Below, in pieces: positions 18,649-27,257 of a stretch of DNA of 37,866 nucleotides. This stretch comes from an uncultured Luminiphilus sp. GTDB lineage: Bacteria > Pseudomonadota > Gammaproteobacteria > Pseudomonadales > Halieaceae. Numbering within the stretch: the stretch's first letter is position 1; each line of letters opens with the position of its first letter. Location of the stretch: the NCBI GenBank assembly GCA_905479205.1, contig CAJQLP010000063.1:1-37866 (forward strand). Direction: 5' to 3'. A program made the translations under genes and the position numbers. The notes beneath the pieces are model-generated. The model ran no database searches. It was not told the DNA's origin and saw nothing but the letters and a program-made list of their open reading frames with translations.

Positions 18649-19557
18649 ATGTCGATGAAGCTGGTAAGTTTTGAGCGCAATGGCTATGAGTCCTGGGGCG
18701 TGGTGGTAGATGACGGTATTGTCGATCTCGGCGTTCGCGAGGGCGGGTCGGTGCTTCAACTTCTGCGCGAGGGTCTGGATACTGACCGCCTGGCGGCCAT
18801 GGTCTCGGGTATACCCGCAGATTTACCCTTGGACAGCGTGACGCTGTTGCCGCCCGTGGTTCGCGGTGAAAAGATCATTTGTATCGGTGTGAACTACGCC
18901 AACCGCAACGCCGAGTACAAAGACAACACTCCTGACCCCGAGTGGCCGAGCATGTTTATGCGCGGGTTTGAGTCCTTCACCGGTAGCGATCGTAATCTTT
19001 GGCGGCCGCCAGAGAGCTCTCAGTTAGATTACGAAGGCGAGGTCGTGATGATTATCGGCAAGGAGGGGCACCGTATCCCTCAGGAACGCGCAATGGAATA
19101 CGTCGCCGGATACACGCTTATGAATGAGGGCACTATCCGCGACTGGGTGCGTCACGCTAAGTTTAATGTCACTCAGGGCAAGAATTTTCCCTGCTCGGGC
19201 AGTATAGGGCCTTGGATGGTTACCGCGGACGCCGTTGCTGATCACGATAACTTGGCCCTTGAGACTAAGGTAAATGGCGAGGTGCGCCAGAGTGACACCA
19301 CCGCCAATCTGATGTTTCCCTTTGATTACCTAATCAGTTATCTGTCGATCTTCTACACCCTAAGGCCCGGCGACATCATCTCCACCGGGACGCCCAATGG
19401 TGCGGGCGCGCGCTTTGATCCACCTCGATATCTGGCGCCCGGAGATGTGATTGAAGTCAGTTGTCCTGCCATCGGCACACTCAGCAACGGCGTCGAAGAT
19501 GATCCGACCGCCGGGGATGATATGACGCGACAGCTACGAGATAACTGTCAGCGGTGA
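18649..19557 (+). CDS. Fumarylacetoacetate hydrolase-family protein
   Basis: KIICIGVNYANRNAEYKD, LDYEGEVVMIIGKEGHRIPQERAMEYVAGYTLMNEGTIRDW, GDIISTGTPNGAGARFDPPRYLAPGDVIEV. Confidence 0.92.
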   Translation: MSMKLVSFERNGYESWGVVVDDGIVDLGVREGGSVLQLLREGLDTDRLAAMVSGIPADLPLDSVTLLPPVVRGEKIICIGVNYANRNAEYKDNTPDPEWPSMFMRGFESFTGSDRNLWRPPESSQLDYEGEVVMIIGKEGHRIPQERAMEYVAGYTLMNEGTIRDWVRHAKFNVTQGKNFPCSGSIGPWMVTADAVADHDNLALETKVNGEVRQSDTTANLMFPFDYLISYLSIFYTLRPGDIISTGTPNGAGARFDPPRYLAPGDVIEVSCPAIGTLSNGVEDDPTAGDDMTRQLRDNCQR

Positions 19558-19582
19558 GGCTTCGGCATTATTGAGCCTCAGT

Positions 19583-20214
19583 TCATGCGAACAGGCGTTT
19601 AGCGGTAATCTCGCACCCCTGAGCCAGGGATGCCAGTTTGGCAGTGGCCTCGTACTCGTGACGCATGGCCTCGGCAATCGCAAACACATATTCCTCGTGG
19701 CTAGCGTAATAGTCGTTGCCAAAAAATAAGGAGATCACACCGGGGGGATGCTGCACGGGAAAAGATTTGCTCGTGACCTTGTGCTTTTGCCGCAGCAACC
19801 AACGCCGTCATGTCATTAATCGCCGCCTGTCCGTTCACTACGGTGATGGCTTCGGTACAGCTTGGCGCCTTGCGCTTTCTTCTGCCGGGGTTGCCCGCCA
19901 CCATTTCGGCGCTGCGCGGGAAGTCCTGCAGGTGATCAAAGAAGTAGTTTTGGACCGACTCGCCTTTGAACCCAGATAGTCGATCCTGCACGTAGGTGGC
20001 GTAGGACGGTTTAGACATCTCGCCGTCGTTGATGATGGAGATGCCGGCATCACTTTGTTTCTTGACCACTTCTGTGATGGCCATCGTCGATGGCCGCATT
20101 AAGCGCCGATGGATCAACCGGAATATCGTCCGCGACAGCAAACATTAGCCGAACTAACTTACCGGGACGCGGCAAGCTGCCCGTGAGGGTGCTGGGAATG
20201 GTGCGGTGACTCAT
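19583..20214 (-). pseudogene. Broken and truncated cobalamin-independent methionine synthase (MetE C-terminal-like) gene
   Basis: Three frames needed: MSHRTIPSTLTGSLPRPGKLVRLMFAVADDIPVDPSALNAA / MAITEVVKKQSDAGISIINDGEMSKPSYATYVQDRLSGFKGES...MTALVAAAKAQGHEQIFS / FPVQHPPGVISLFFGNDYYASHEEYVFAIAEAMRHEYEA, then loss of similarity. Confidence 0.8.
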
Positions 20215-20309
20215 GACGGGTCCGACGTAATATCAATGGTGTTGCAAGTTTAACGGGGTTTGGTGGTTAGGCGAGCAGATTTTTCTGCCGTAACTTGCAA
20301 AAGTAATTG

Positions 20310-20321
20310 GTAACGTGTTAC
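20310..20321. promoter_or_regulatory. Palindrome GTAAC-GT-GTTAC upstream of TBDR / MetE-like pseudogene
   Basis: Perfect 5-bp arms; lies between divergent genes and overlaps a possible promoter (TTGCAA-N17-TTACAT). Confidence 0.55.
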
Positions 20322-20389
20322 ATCATAAAAAGTAAACGCGGGGGCGGGAATCCTCGCATCATTGTCAAAACCGGGTGACATAATCTCCG

Positions 20390-20427
<38 letters not shown>

Positions 20428-20463
20428 GTTCAGATAAAACAGATAGCCACAGGGGGCACAACC

Positions 20464-22878
20464 ATGCGCCAGATCCAAAGAAATTCCCTTAATTTTTCAA
20501 CGGCTGCAGCCATGGCGCTGTTAGTCGGAACGGGCAATGCAAGCGCCAATGTATTAGAGGAGGTCATTGTTACCGCGCAAAAGCGTGAGCAAAACCTGCA
20601 GGACGTGGGCGTATCGGTGACCGCCTATGACGGCGCCCAACTCGATGCGTTGGGTTTTGATAACAATGTGGATATCACCCAACAGATTCCCGGTATGCAG
20701 CTGAATACCTTCGCCCCAAGCCTCACCACGTTCAACATTCGCGGCGTGTCACAGAACAACTTTACCGATAACCTCGAAGCACCCATTGCGGTTTACATCG
20801 ACGACGCCTATGTCTCCAGCATGCAGGCCATTAACGGCCAGATGTTCGACATGGCCCGCGTAGAGGTACTGCGTGGTCCACAGGGAACTCTGTTCGGTCG
20901 TAACGCAACGGGTGGCCTGGTGCACTATGTGACCAACAAGGCTGTGGATGAAGAGGTCAATGGTTACATCCAGGCCGAGGCCGGCGATTATGGCCGCAAG
21001 GCCGTTGAAGGTGCCGTCGGTGGCGCCATCAGCGACAATCTGCGCATCCGTGTGGCGGGGCGTTGGAATGAAATGGACGGCTACATCGAGTCCAAGGTCT
21101 ATCCGTTTTCTGATGTTGATGCCCCATTTACCGCAGCTGATTTTCCACCAGCATCAGGTGTAGATATTGGTGGTATGGACGGCTACTCGGCGCGTCTCTC
21201 GCTGCAGTGGGATGTCAGTGAAAATACCTTGGTAGATCTCAGCATTAAGTACAGTAAGGACGACAAGGTCCCAACGGGTGGATACAACTTCCTGCCCTAT
21301 GGTTCCAACGCAAATGCCTATATTCCCCCCGAGTTTGAAGCGTTTGTGACCGACGTTATTGGTGCGCCCGCAGGAGCAACCCCCGACATCTTTTTCTGCG
21401 AGAGCCAGATTAACTGCTTTGCGCCGGTTAACGAGGCAGGTCTGGCGATTTTTCAGGGCGATGCAGACAAGCCCTTTGAGCACTACTCAGACTATCCAGG
21501 CTTCATGGATCGCACCATCGAAAACTACACGCTTAATATTGAGCACGAGTTTGCTAATGGTATGAGTCTGCAGTCGATCACTAACTTCATGTCGACGGAA
21601 AAGTTTTACACCGAAGATGGTGATGGCATTCCAATCCCCATCATTGAGTTTACGACCGTGGCAGACCAAGAGCAGTGGAGCCAAGAATTCCGGCTGAGCG
21701 GTGAGTCTGATGGATTCCGTTGGCAGACGGGTGTGTATTTCCTCGACATTTCCATGGACAACCAAGCTAGAACAGCGGGTTCCCCCGCCTTTGGCGCAGC
21801 GGCTGAATTGGGTTACGGCGACGTTGCTGTTGCACCGGCAGTGGATCAGGACTACCAGATTGATAGCCGCAACTGGTCTGTTTTCGGCCAAACCGAATTT
21901 GATCTCAGTGAAAAGCTGACGCTGATTACCGGTTTGCGTTGGTCCCAAGACGACAAAGAGATGGATTTTGTGTCGACTTTTGTCGACGAAGTTGCCGGCA
22001 TCGCTCCAGAACGGTTGTTTGATTTTGCGTCTGTGGTGGCCGCGAATGGTGGCGACCAAGACGAGGTCGATTACGGCGATTGGGCGGGACGCATTCAGCT
22101 CGATTACCAAATGTCTGATAAGACGCTTTTGTTTGCGTCTTGGAATCGCGGCATCAAAGGGGGTAACTGGACGGTATCTGCGGGTGTCGATTTGGAAACC
22201 ATCCGACACGATGAAGAGGTCCTGATTAGCTATGAGGCGGGCTTTAAGACGACAATCGCTGACGGCAAGGCTCGGCTTAACGGTACTGTCTTCTACTACG
22301 ACTACCAGGATTACCAAGGCTTCTCTTTTAATGGCGGCACGCCCCAAATCTTGAATTCCGATGCGGAATCTATGGGCGGAGAACTTGAATTGTTCTGGAC
22401 GCCCACCGAGAACTGGGACTTCGTGCTAGGTGCCTCATTCCTAGAGACCGAGGTTGACACCGTTTACGGCCCCGACATTCAAGCGACTCCCGTGCCGGGC
22501 GTCGTGGTTGATTGGCCGCTTAAAGAAATCAGCGGCTACGAGCTACCGAATGCGCCGGCATTTAGCTTGAACTATTTAGCGCGTTACAACGTGGATGCCT
22601 TGGGTGGAAATTTGGCATTCCAAGTTGACGGTAACTACAACGACGATCAGTGGTTTGAAGTCACCAACGCAGGTGGGTCATTGCAAGAGGCCTATAACGT
22701 CACTAACGCCCGTGTGACCTGGTTGAGTGCAGAAGAAAAGCTGGAGCTCGTTGCTTGGGTTAAAAACGTATTCGACGAGGAGTACAAAATCTATAACCTG
22801 AACTTGGGGATCTTGGGCAATACCTCGCAGTACGCACCACCTATGATGGTTGGTGGCCAGGTGCGCTACAACTTCTGA
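20464..22878 (+). CDS. TonB-dependent outer-membrane receptor
   Basis: LEEVIVTAQKREQNLQDVGVSVTAYDG plug start, VEVLRGPQGTLFGRNATGGLVHYVTNKA, C-terminal ...QVRYNF. Start at ATG 20464 (AGGGGG upstream; signal peptide follows) rather than track start 20362. Confidence 0.95.
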   Translation: MRQIQRNSLNFSTAAAMALLVGTGNASANVLEEVIVTAQKREQNLQDVGVSVTAYDGAQLDALGFDNNVDITQQIPGMQLNTFAPSLTTFNIRGVSQNNFTDNLEAPIAVYIDDAYVSSMQAINGQMFDMARVEVLRGPQGTLFGRNATGGLVHYVTNKAVDEEVNGYIQAEAGDYGRKAVEGAVGGAISDNLRIRVAGRWNEMDGYIESKVYPFSDVDAPFTAADFPPASGVDIGGMDGYSARLSLQWDVSENTLVDLSIKYSKDDKVPTGGYNFLPYGSNANAYIPPEFEAFVTDVIGAPAGATPDIFFCESQINCFAPVNEAGLAIFQGDADKPFEHYSDYPGFMDRTIENYTLNIEHEFANGMSLQSITNFMSTEKFYTEDGDGIPIPIIEFTTVADQEQWSQEFRLSGESDGFRWQTGVYFLDISMDNQARTAGSPAFGAAAELGYGDVAVAPAVDQDYQIDSRNWSVFGQTEFDLSEKLTLITGLRWSQDDKEMDFVSTFVDEVAGIAPERLFDFASVVAANGGDQDEVDYGDWAGRIQLDYQMSDKTLLFASWNRGIKGGNWTVSAGVDLETIRHDEEVLISYEAGFKTTIADGKARLNGTVFYYDYQDYQGFSFNGGTPQILNSDAESMGGELELFWTPTENWDFVLGASFLETEVDTVYGPDIQATPVPGVVVDWPLKEISGYELPNAPAFSLNYLARYNVDALGGNLAFQVDGNYNDDQWFEVTNAGGSLQEAYNVTNARVTWLSAEEKLELVAWVKNVFDEEYKIYNLNLGILGNTSQYAPPMMVGGQVRYNF

Positions 22879-22955
22879 TAGCCTCGGTTGCTATCGTGGC
22901 CCGCGTGGAGCGGGCCACTGACCCAAGAAACTTCACTCAGGTGTTTTATACAGAC

Positions 22956-22981
22956 GCCGGGCACTGAGCTCGGCTTTTTTT
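22956..22981 (+). terminator. Intrinsic terminator after the TBDR
   Basis: GCCGGGC-ACTGA-GCTCGGC followed by T7. Confidence 0.8.
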
Positions 22982-23054
22982 GCTTCAAATATTAGGTGTG
23001 CATGGAGTCGCGGTGATTAGCGTAGAGTTTCGCCGACTTGTGACTGCGCGTTAT

Positions 23055-23068
23055 TGTAGACATCTACA
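23055..23068. promoter_or_regulatory. Inverted repeat TGTAGA-CA-TCTACA upstream of the sulfatase
   Basis: Perfect 6-bp arms, 25 nt upstream of the preferred GTG start. Confidence 0.35.
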
Positions 23069-23093
23069 GGCTATTCAAAGCGGAGGCGCGTTT

Positions 23094-24818
23094 GTGAAGC
23101 TAATCCCTCAAAAGTCGGCGATTCTAAAAGCGGTCCGGCTAGCGGTTTTTACAGCGGTTTGGTTTGTTGCGGCGTTAATCACGAGTTGCGGCGATGATCA
23201 GTCTGCGACACTCGCGGAAGCGCCGGTCGCCCAGACGTCTGAATCCCGCCCGAATATCCTGTTGGTTGTGGTTGACGATATGGGCTACTCGGACATCGGC
23301 AGCTTCGGTGGTGAAATCGCCACCCCCCACATTGATGCCCTGGCGATGGCCGGCACGCGCTTTACTGATTTTCAGGTGTTACCCGCCTGCTCCCCCACAC
23401 GCGCGAGTCTGCTCACTGGGCGCGAGCCCCATGGGGTAGGTTTTGGATCTTTAGCCGAAGAACTCGCTGACAATCAGAAAGGGCGGGACGCCTATGCCGG
23501 CGCGTTGCCCGTCGATGTGGTGACGCTGCCGAGTTTGCTGCAAGTAGCCGGTTATAAAACCTACATGGCGGGTAAATGGCATCTCGGTTACGAGGGTGGA
23601 CGCGGGCCCGGCTTTTTCGGTTTTGATCGCTCTGTGGCGTTACTGGATGGAGGGGCTAGTCATTTTCCAGACATGCGACCGGCCTACGCACCAGACCCAA
23701 ACGCTATTGCTCGTTACACCCTGGACGACATACCCGTTACCCAGGCACCAGAAAACTTCGAGTACTCCAGCCAGTTTTATGCCGACAGTCTTATCGAATT
23801 TATTGGCGATAGTCCTCAAGAGCCTTTCTTTGGATATCTGTCATTCACAGCGCCTCACTGGCCCCTTCAAGCACCCGAAAACACCATTGCTGGGTTTGAG
23901 GAAAGCTATGTCAGTGGTTATGAGCAGCTTCGGGATCAGCGGTTGGCGGCTATGAAATCTATGGGGCTGATTGCTCCCGACACCCCTTTGTCGGAGCTGC
24001 CGCCCAAGGTCCGCCCCTGGGGTGAGCTGACCAGCGATGAGCAAGCTCGGGAGGCGAGGGCGATGGCCGTCTATGCGGCAATGATCAGCGAGATTGATCA
24101 AAATTTGGGGCGCGTTATTGATTATTTAACCCAGATCGATGCCTTGGATAACACTGTAATCATCTTTTTCTCTGACAACGGTGCCGAAGGACACGATCTT
24201 GATGAAACTTGGCCGGGTGATTTGTTCCCAAAAATTAGGAAGGTGATTGATGAGCGCTTTGATCACAGCACCGAAGCCATGGGTCAGCCAGGGTCTTACA
24301 CGCTCTATGGTGCAGGTTGGGCTCATGCGAGTGCGCCTCATCTGAAGCTTTATAAGGGCTTTCCCACCGAGGGTGGAACACGGGTTGCGGCTTTTATGAA
24401 GTTACCGAATGCGGCTGGACAGCCCAGCCTATGGCGGGAGCAGGTTTCGGTAAGGGATGTCATGCCAACGCTGTTAGAACTTGCCCGAGCGCCTGTTCCC
24501 GCCGCGGTGGCCGATGGCTTAGTTGGACGTTCTCTGCTGTCTGTGTTGCAAGGGACAGACTCGACGCCGAGTCACCCGACGCTGGCAATTGAGTTTTTAG
24601 GCAAGAATGCGGTGAGAGACGGTCAGTGGAAACTGGTTCGCTTGCCCCCCCCCTACGGCACCGGTGAGTTTCAGCTCTATGACTTAAGTAGCGACTTGGG
24701 TGAGCGCCATGATGTGGCGGCACAACACCCCGAGCGGGTCAGCCAGATGCGAGCGCTCTATCAAGATTATGTGGCGCGTCTTGGGGTGGTCGAGCCCAAT
24801 TGGGTCAGCGGCTATTGA
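23094..24818 (+). CDS. Cys-type sulfatase (arylsulfatase family), predicted lipoprotein
   Basis: PNILLVVVDDMGYSDIGSFGGEIATPHIDALAMAGTRFTDFQVLPACSPTRASLLTGR with CxPxR formylglycine motif; lipobox LITSC; GTG start preceded by GGAGG. Confidence 0.9.
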   Translation: MKLIPQKSAILKAVRLAVFTAVWFVAALITSCGDDQSATLAEAPVAQTSESRPNILLVVVDDMGYSDIGSFGGEIATPHIDALAMAGTRFTDFQVLPACSPTRASLLTGREPHGVGFGSLAEELADNQKGRDAYAGALPVDVVTLPSLLQVAGYKTYMAGKWHLGYEGGRGPGFFGFDRSVALLDGGASHFPDMRPAYAPDPNAIARYTLDDIPVTQAPENFEYSSQFYADSLIEFIGDSPQEPFFGYLSFTAPHWPLQAPENTIAGFEESYVSGYEQLRDQRLAAMKSMGLIAPDTPLSELPPKVRPWGELTSDEQAREARAMAVYAAMISEIDQNLGRVIDYLTQIDALDNTVIIFFSDNGAEGHDLDETWPGDLFPKIRKVIDERFDHSTEAMGQPGSYTLYGAGWAHASAPHLKLYKGFPTEGGTRVAAFMKLPNAAGQPSLWREQVSVRDVMPTLLELARAPVPAAVADGLVGRSLLSVLQGTDSTPSHPTLAIEFLGKNAVRDGQWKLVRLPPPYGTGEFQLYDLSSDLGERHDVAAQHPERVSQMRALYQDYVARLGVVEPNWVSGY

Positions 24819-25747
24819 GTGCTCAGCTCAAAGCCCCCGAAGCGCTCGTAGAACGCTGGATTTGGCCCTGGCAATGACCCCTGCTGCGCTGCGAGATGTT
24901 GCTCAATAAACTGCAGCGACGGGCCTGCGAGGTCTTTGTACAAGCTTCCCACTAGCTGACGGGCCAGCGTTCCCTGCCAGCGGCTGGGCAGCAAATCGTC
25001 GGGCAGGGAAGTATCTCGCAGCAGCACGCGCCGATAGTCATGTATTAGCAGCAGGCGCGCATGAAAGGCTTCTATTGGTGTCGGCCGGCGTCCTTTATTG
25101 ATGGCGGCGGTCAGTGGCTTGAAGCGTTTGATAAAGGCCGAGTACTCATCCGCCAGCGCATCCAGTTCCCACCGTTCACTGACGGTCTCTCGAAGCTGAC
25201 GCTTAAGCGTGATGGGTGATGTGCTCGCTTCCATAACAATCACGCCGTCATCGAGGCCAAACTCATCGAGCAGATCTTGGACGGCGACCTCGTCGCCTCC
25301 GGGTCGAGCAAAGGTGCCGGGGGTGATGGCCCTAAACCCCAGCCAATTTAGACTGCGTCGCAGTCCCTCGCGGGCTTGATCATTGACGTCGACCAGCATC
25401 AAAAGCTGCCAGCGTCCGCGCCAGATATCATTGTTTTCACTGTAGATCCGTTCGGCAGCACGTTGGTATTCCTGACTGCCTAAATTGGTGAATCGGTAAA
25501 AGCTGCGACGTCCTTCTCGATCCACATCGAGCCAGTCCTCTTTGACCAAGCGGAAGACCGATGTTCGCACCAGTCGATCGTTCACACCCAGCCCCTCTAG
25601 GGCGCTGGTAATGCTTCCGAGCCAGATTTGTTTGCCATGCTGTGACACCACATCGCCGAAGAATGTAATGATCAAAGACTTGGCGCGCATGGGCTGACGT
25701 TCTTTAAACGCTTCAATAATACCGTTTAGGGGTTGGGCAATGGTCAT
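24812..25747 (-). CDS. paaX: Phenylacetic acid degradation repressor PaaX
   Basis: 311 aa; AKSLIITFFGDVVSQHGKQIWLGSITSALEGLGVNDRLVRTSVFRLVKEDWLDVDREGRRSFYRFT; divergent to paaK. Confidence 0.9.
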   Translation of the reverse strand: MTIAQPLNGIIEAFKERQPMRAKSLIITFFGDVVSQHGKQIWLGSITSALEGLGVNDRLVRTSVFRLVKEDWLDVDREGRRSFYRFTNLGSQEYQRAAERIYSENNDIWRGRWQLLMLVDVNDQAREGLRRSLNWLGFRAITPGTFARPGGDEVAVQDLLDEFGLDDGVIVMEASTSPITLKRQLRETVSERWELDALADEYSAFIKRFKPLTAAINKGRRPTPIEAFHARLLLIHDYRRVLLRDTSLPDDLLPSRWQGTLARQLVGSLYKDLAGPSLQFIEQHLAAQQGSLPGPNPAFYERFGGFELSTQ

Positions 25748-25784
25748 ATCGTGCTCGCGATCTCCGCAGGGGCGGGGGGAATAA

Positions 25785-25798
25785 TTTGATACAAAAAT
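25785..25798. promoter_or_regulatory. Candidate PaaX operator half-motif TTTGATACAAAAAT
   Basis: 12/14 match to the reverse complement of 34026-34039 upstream of paaZ. Confidence 0.4.
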
Positions 25799-25806
25799 CT
25801 TGAATT

Positions 25807-25834
25807 CGTCTAGTTATTTGTTTTACTTTAGACG
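25807..25834. promoter_or_regulatory. Dyad CGTCTA-N16-TAGACG spanning the probable -35 of paaK
   Basis: Perfect 6-bp arms, 22 bp centre-to-centre, around TTGTTT-N17-AATAAT. Confidence 0.45.
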
Positions 25835-25867
25835 CCTATTAATAATACATGCAAAACGGAAGCCGTT

Positions 25868-27160
25868 GTGACTAGCGACCCTTTTTCTTCTCTATCCGGT
25901 GTAAGGCAGGTTTCTCGAGATCAACTTGAAGCGCTTCAGCTAGAGCGCCTCAGAGACACGCTCGAGCACGTGTATGCGCATTCGCCTGTTTATCGCGAGA
26001 AGTTTCAGGACGCAGGGGTCGCACCCCAAGACCTCCAATCTCTGGCCGACATTGCGAAATTTCCGTTCACAACGAAGCAAGATTTAAGGGATCACTATCC
26101 CTTTGGACTGTTCTCTACCCCCATGGACCAAGTGGTTAGAGTACATGCCTCCAGCGGCACCACGGGAAAACCCACGGTGGTTGGCTATACCCGCGAAGAT
26201 ATCGATCACTGGGCAACCTGCGTTGCGCGCTCCATTGAGGCCGCGGGCGGTAAGCCGGGGGATCGTGTTCAGGTGGCTTATGGCTACGGCTTATTCACTG
26301 GTGGGCTGGGCGCGCATTATGGCGCTGAAAAACTCGGCTGCACCGTCATTCCCATGTCGGGCGGGCAGACCGAGAAGCAGGTACAGCTGCTGCAGGATTT
26401 CGAGACCGATATCATCATGGTCACCCCCTCTTACATGCTCAACATCGCCGATGAGATGGAGCGACAAGGAGTGGATCCCGCCAGCCTCAAGTTGCGCGCA
26501 GGTATCTTTGGCGCCGAGCCCTGGACCGATGCCATGCGCTCTGCCATCGAGGCTCGCTGCCATATTGATGCCACCGATATTTATGGACTCTCAGAGGTTA
26601 TGGGGCCAGGCGTTGCCCAAGAGTTTGTCGATACCAAAGACGGCCCCACAATTTGGGAGGATCACTTCTACCCCGAAGTTATCGACCCTGAAACTGGCGA
26701 AGTGCTACCCGACGACGCGGAGGGCGAGCTTGTTTTCACCAGTTTGACCAAGCGAGCATTCCCGGTGATTCGCTATCGCACCAGGGACCTAACTCGGCTG
26801 CTGCCCGGTTCAGAGTGTGTAATGCGTCGAATCGCGAAGATTACGGGACGGTCGGACGATATGCTCATTGTGAGGGGTGTTAACGTGTTCCCCTCGCAAA
26901 TTGAAGAGCAGCTACTCAAGTTCAGTGTTTTGGCACCTCATTACCAAATCGAGTTGTACAAGCAAGGGAATATGGATTCAGTCTCTATTCACGTGGAGGT
27001 AGCCGAGGGCAATGATCGCTCAACGGCTGCGGCAGCTGGCGAAGAGTTAAAGGCTTTGGTGAAGTCATATATCGGCATTAGCTCCAGTATTGAATTACAC
27101 GACGCGGGTGGTATCCCGCGATCAGAAGGAAAAGCTAAGCGGGTTATTGATCGCAGATAA
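25868..27160 (+). CDS. paaK: Phenylacetate-CoA ligase
   Basis: VRVHASSGTTGKPTVVGYTREDIDHWATCVARSIEAAG, DIYGLSEVMGPGVAQEF, GRSDDMLIVRGVNVFPSQIEE; GTG start. Confidence 0.95.
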   Translation: MTSDPFSSLSGVRQVSRDQLEALQLERLRDTLEHVYAHSPVYREKFQDAGVAPQDLQSLADIAKFPFTTKQDLRDHYPFGLFSTPMDQVVRVHASSGTTGKPTVVGYTREDIDHWATCVARSIEAAGGKPGDRVQVAYGYGLFTGGLGAHYGAEKLGCTVIPMSGGQTEKQVQLLQDFETDIIMVTPSYMLNIADEMERQGVDPASLKLRAGIFGAEPWTDAMRSAIEARCHIDATDIYGLSEVMGPGVAQEFVDTKDGPTIWEDHFYPEVIDPETGEVLPDDAEGELVFTSLTKRAFPVIRYRTRDLTRLLPGSECVMRRIAKITGRSDDMLIVRGVNVFPSQIEEQLLKFSVLAPHYQIELYKQGNMDSVSIHVEVAEGNDRSTAAAAGEELKALVKSYIGISSSIELHDAGGIPRSEGKAKRVIDRR

Positions 27161-27257
27161 CATGCTAGTTTGATGCGCGCAGCCGCTGCGCGGGTCTTAA
27201 AGGCTGGATCCACCGGCAAATAAAAACTATTAATTTTAATTGTATGAGGAAAGAGCT

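Noticed and set aside
21487-22347. 286-aa antisense ORF inside the TBDR gene
   Set aside because: Fully antisense to a clear TBDR; composition looks like mirror coding and no family motif is recognisable
22980-23093. N-terminal extension of the sulfatase
   Set aside because: Starts within the T-tract of an intrinsic terminator; GTG 23094 with GGAGG and a lipoprotein signal is more plausible
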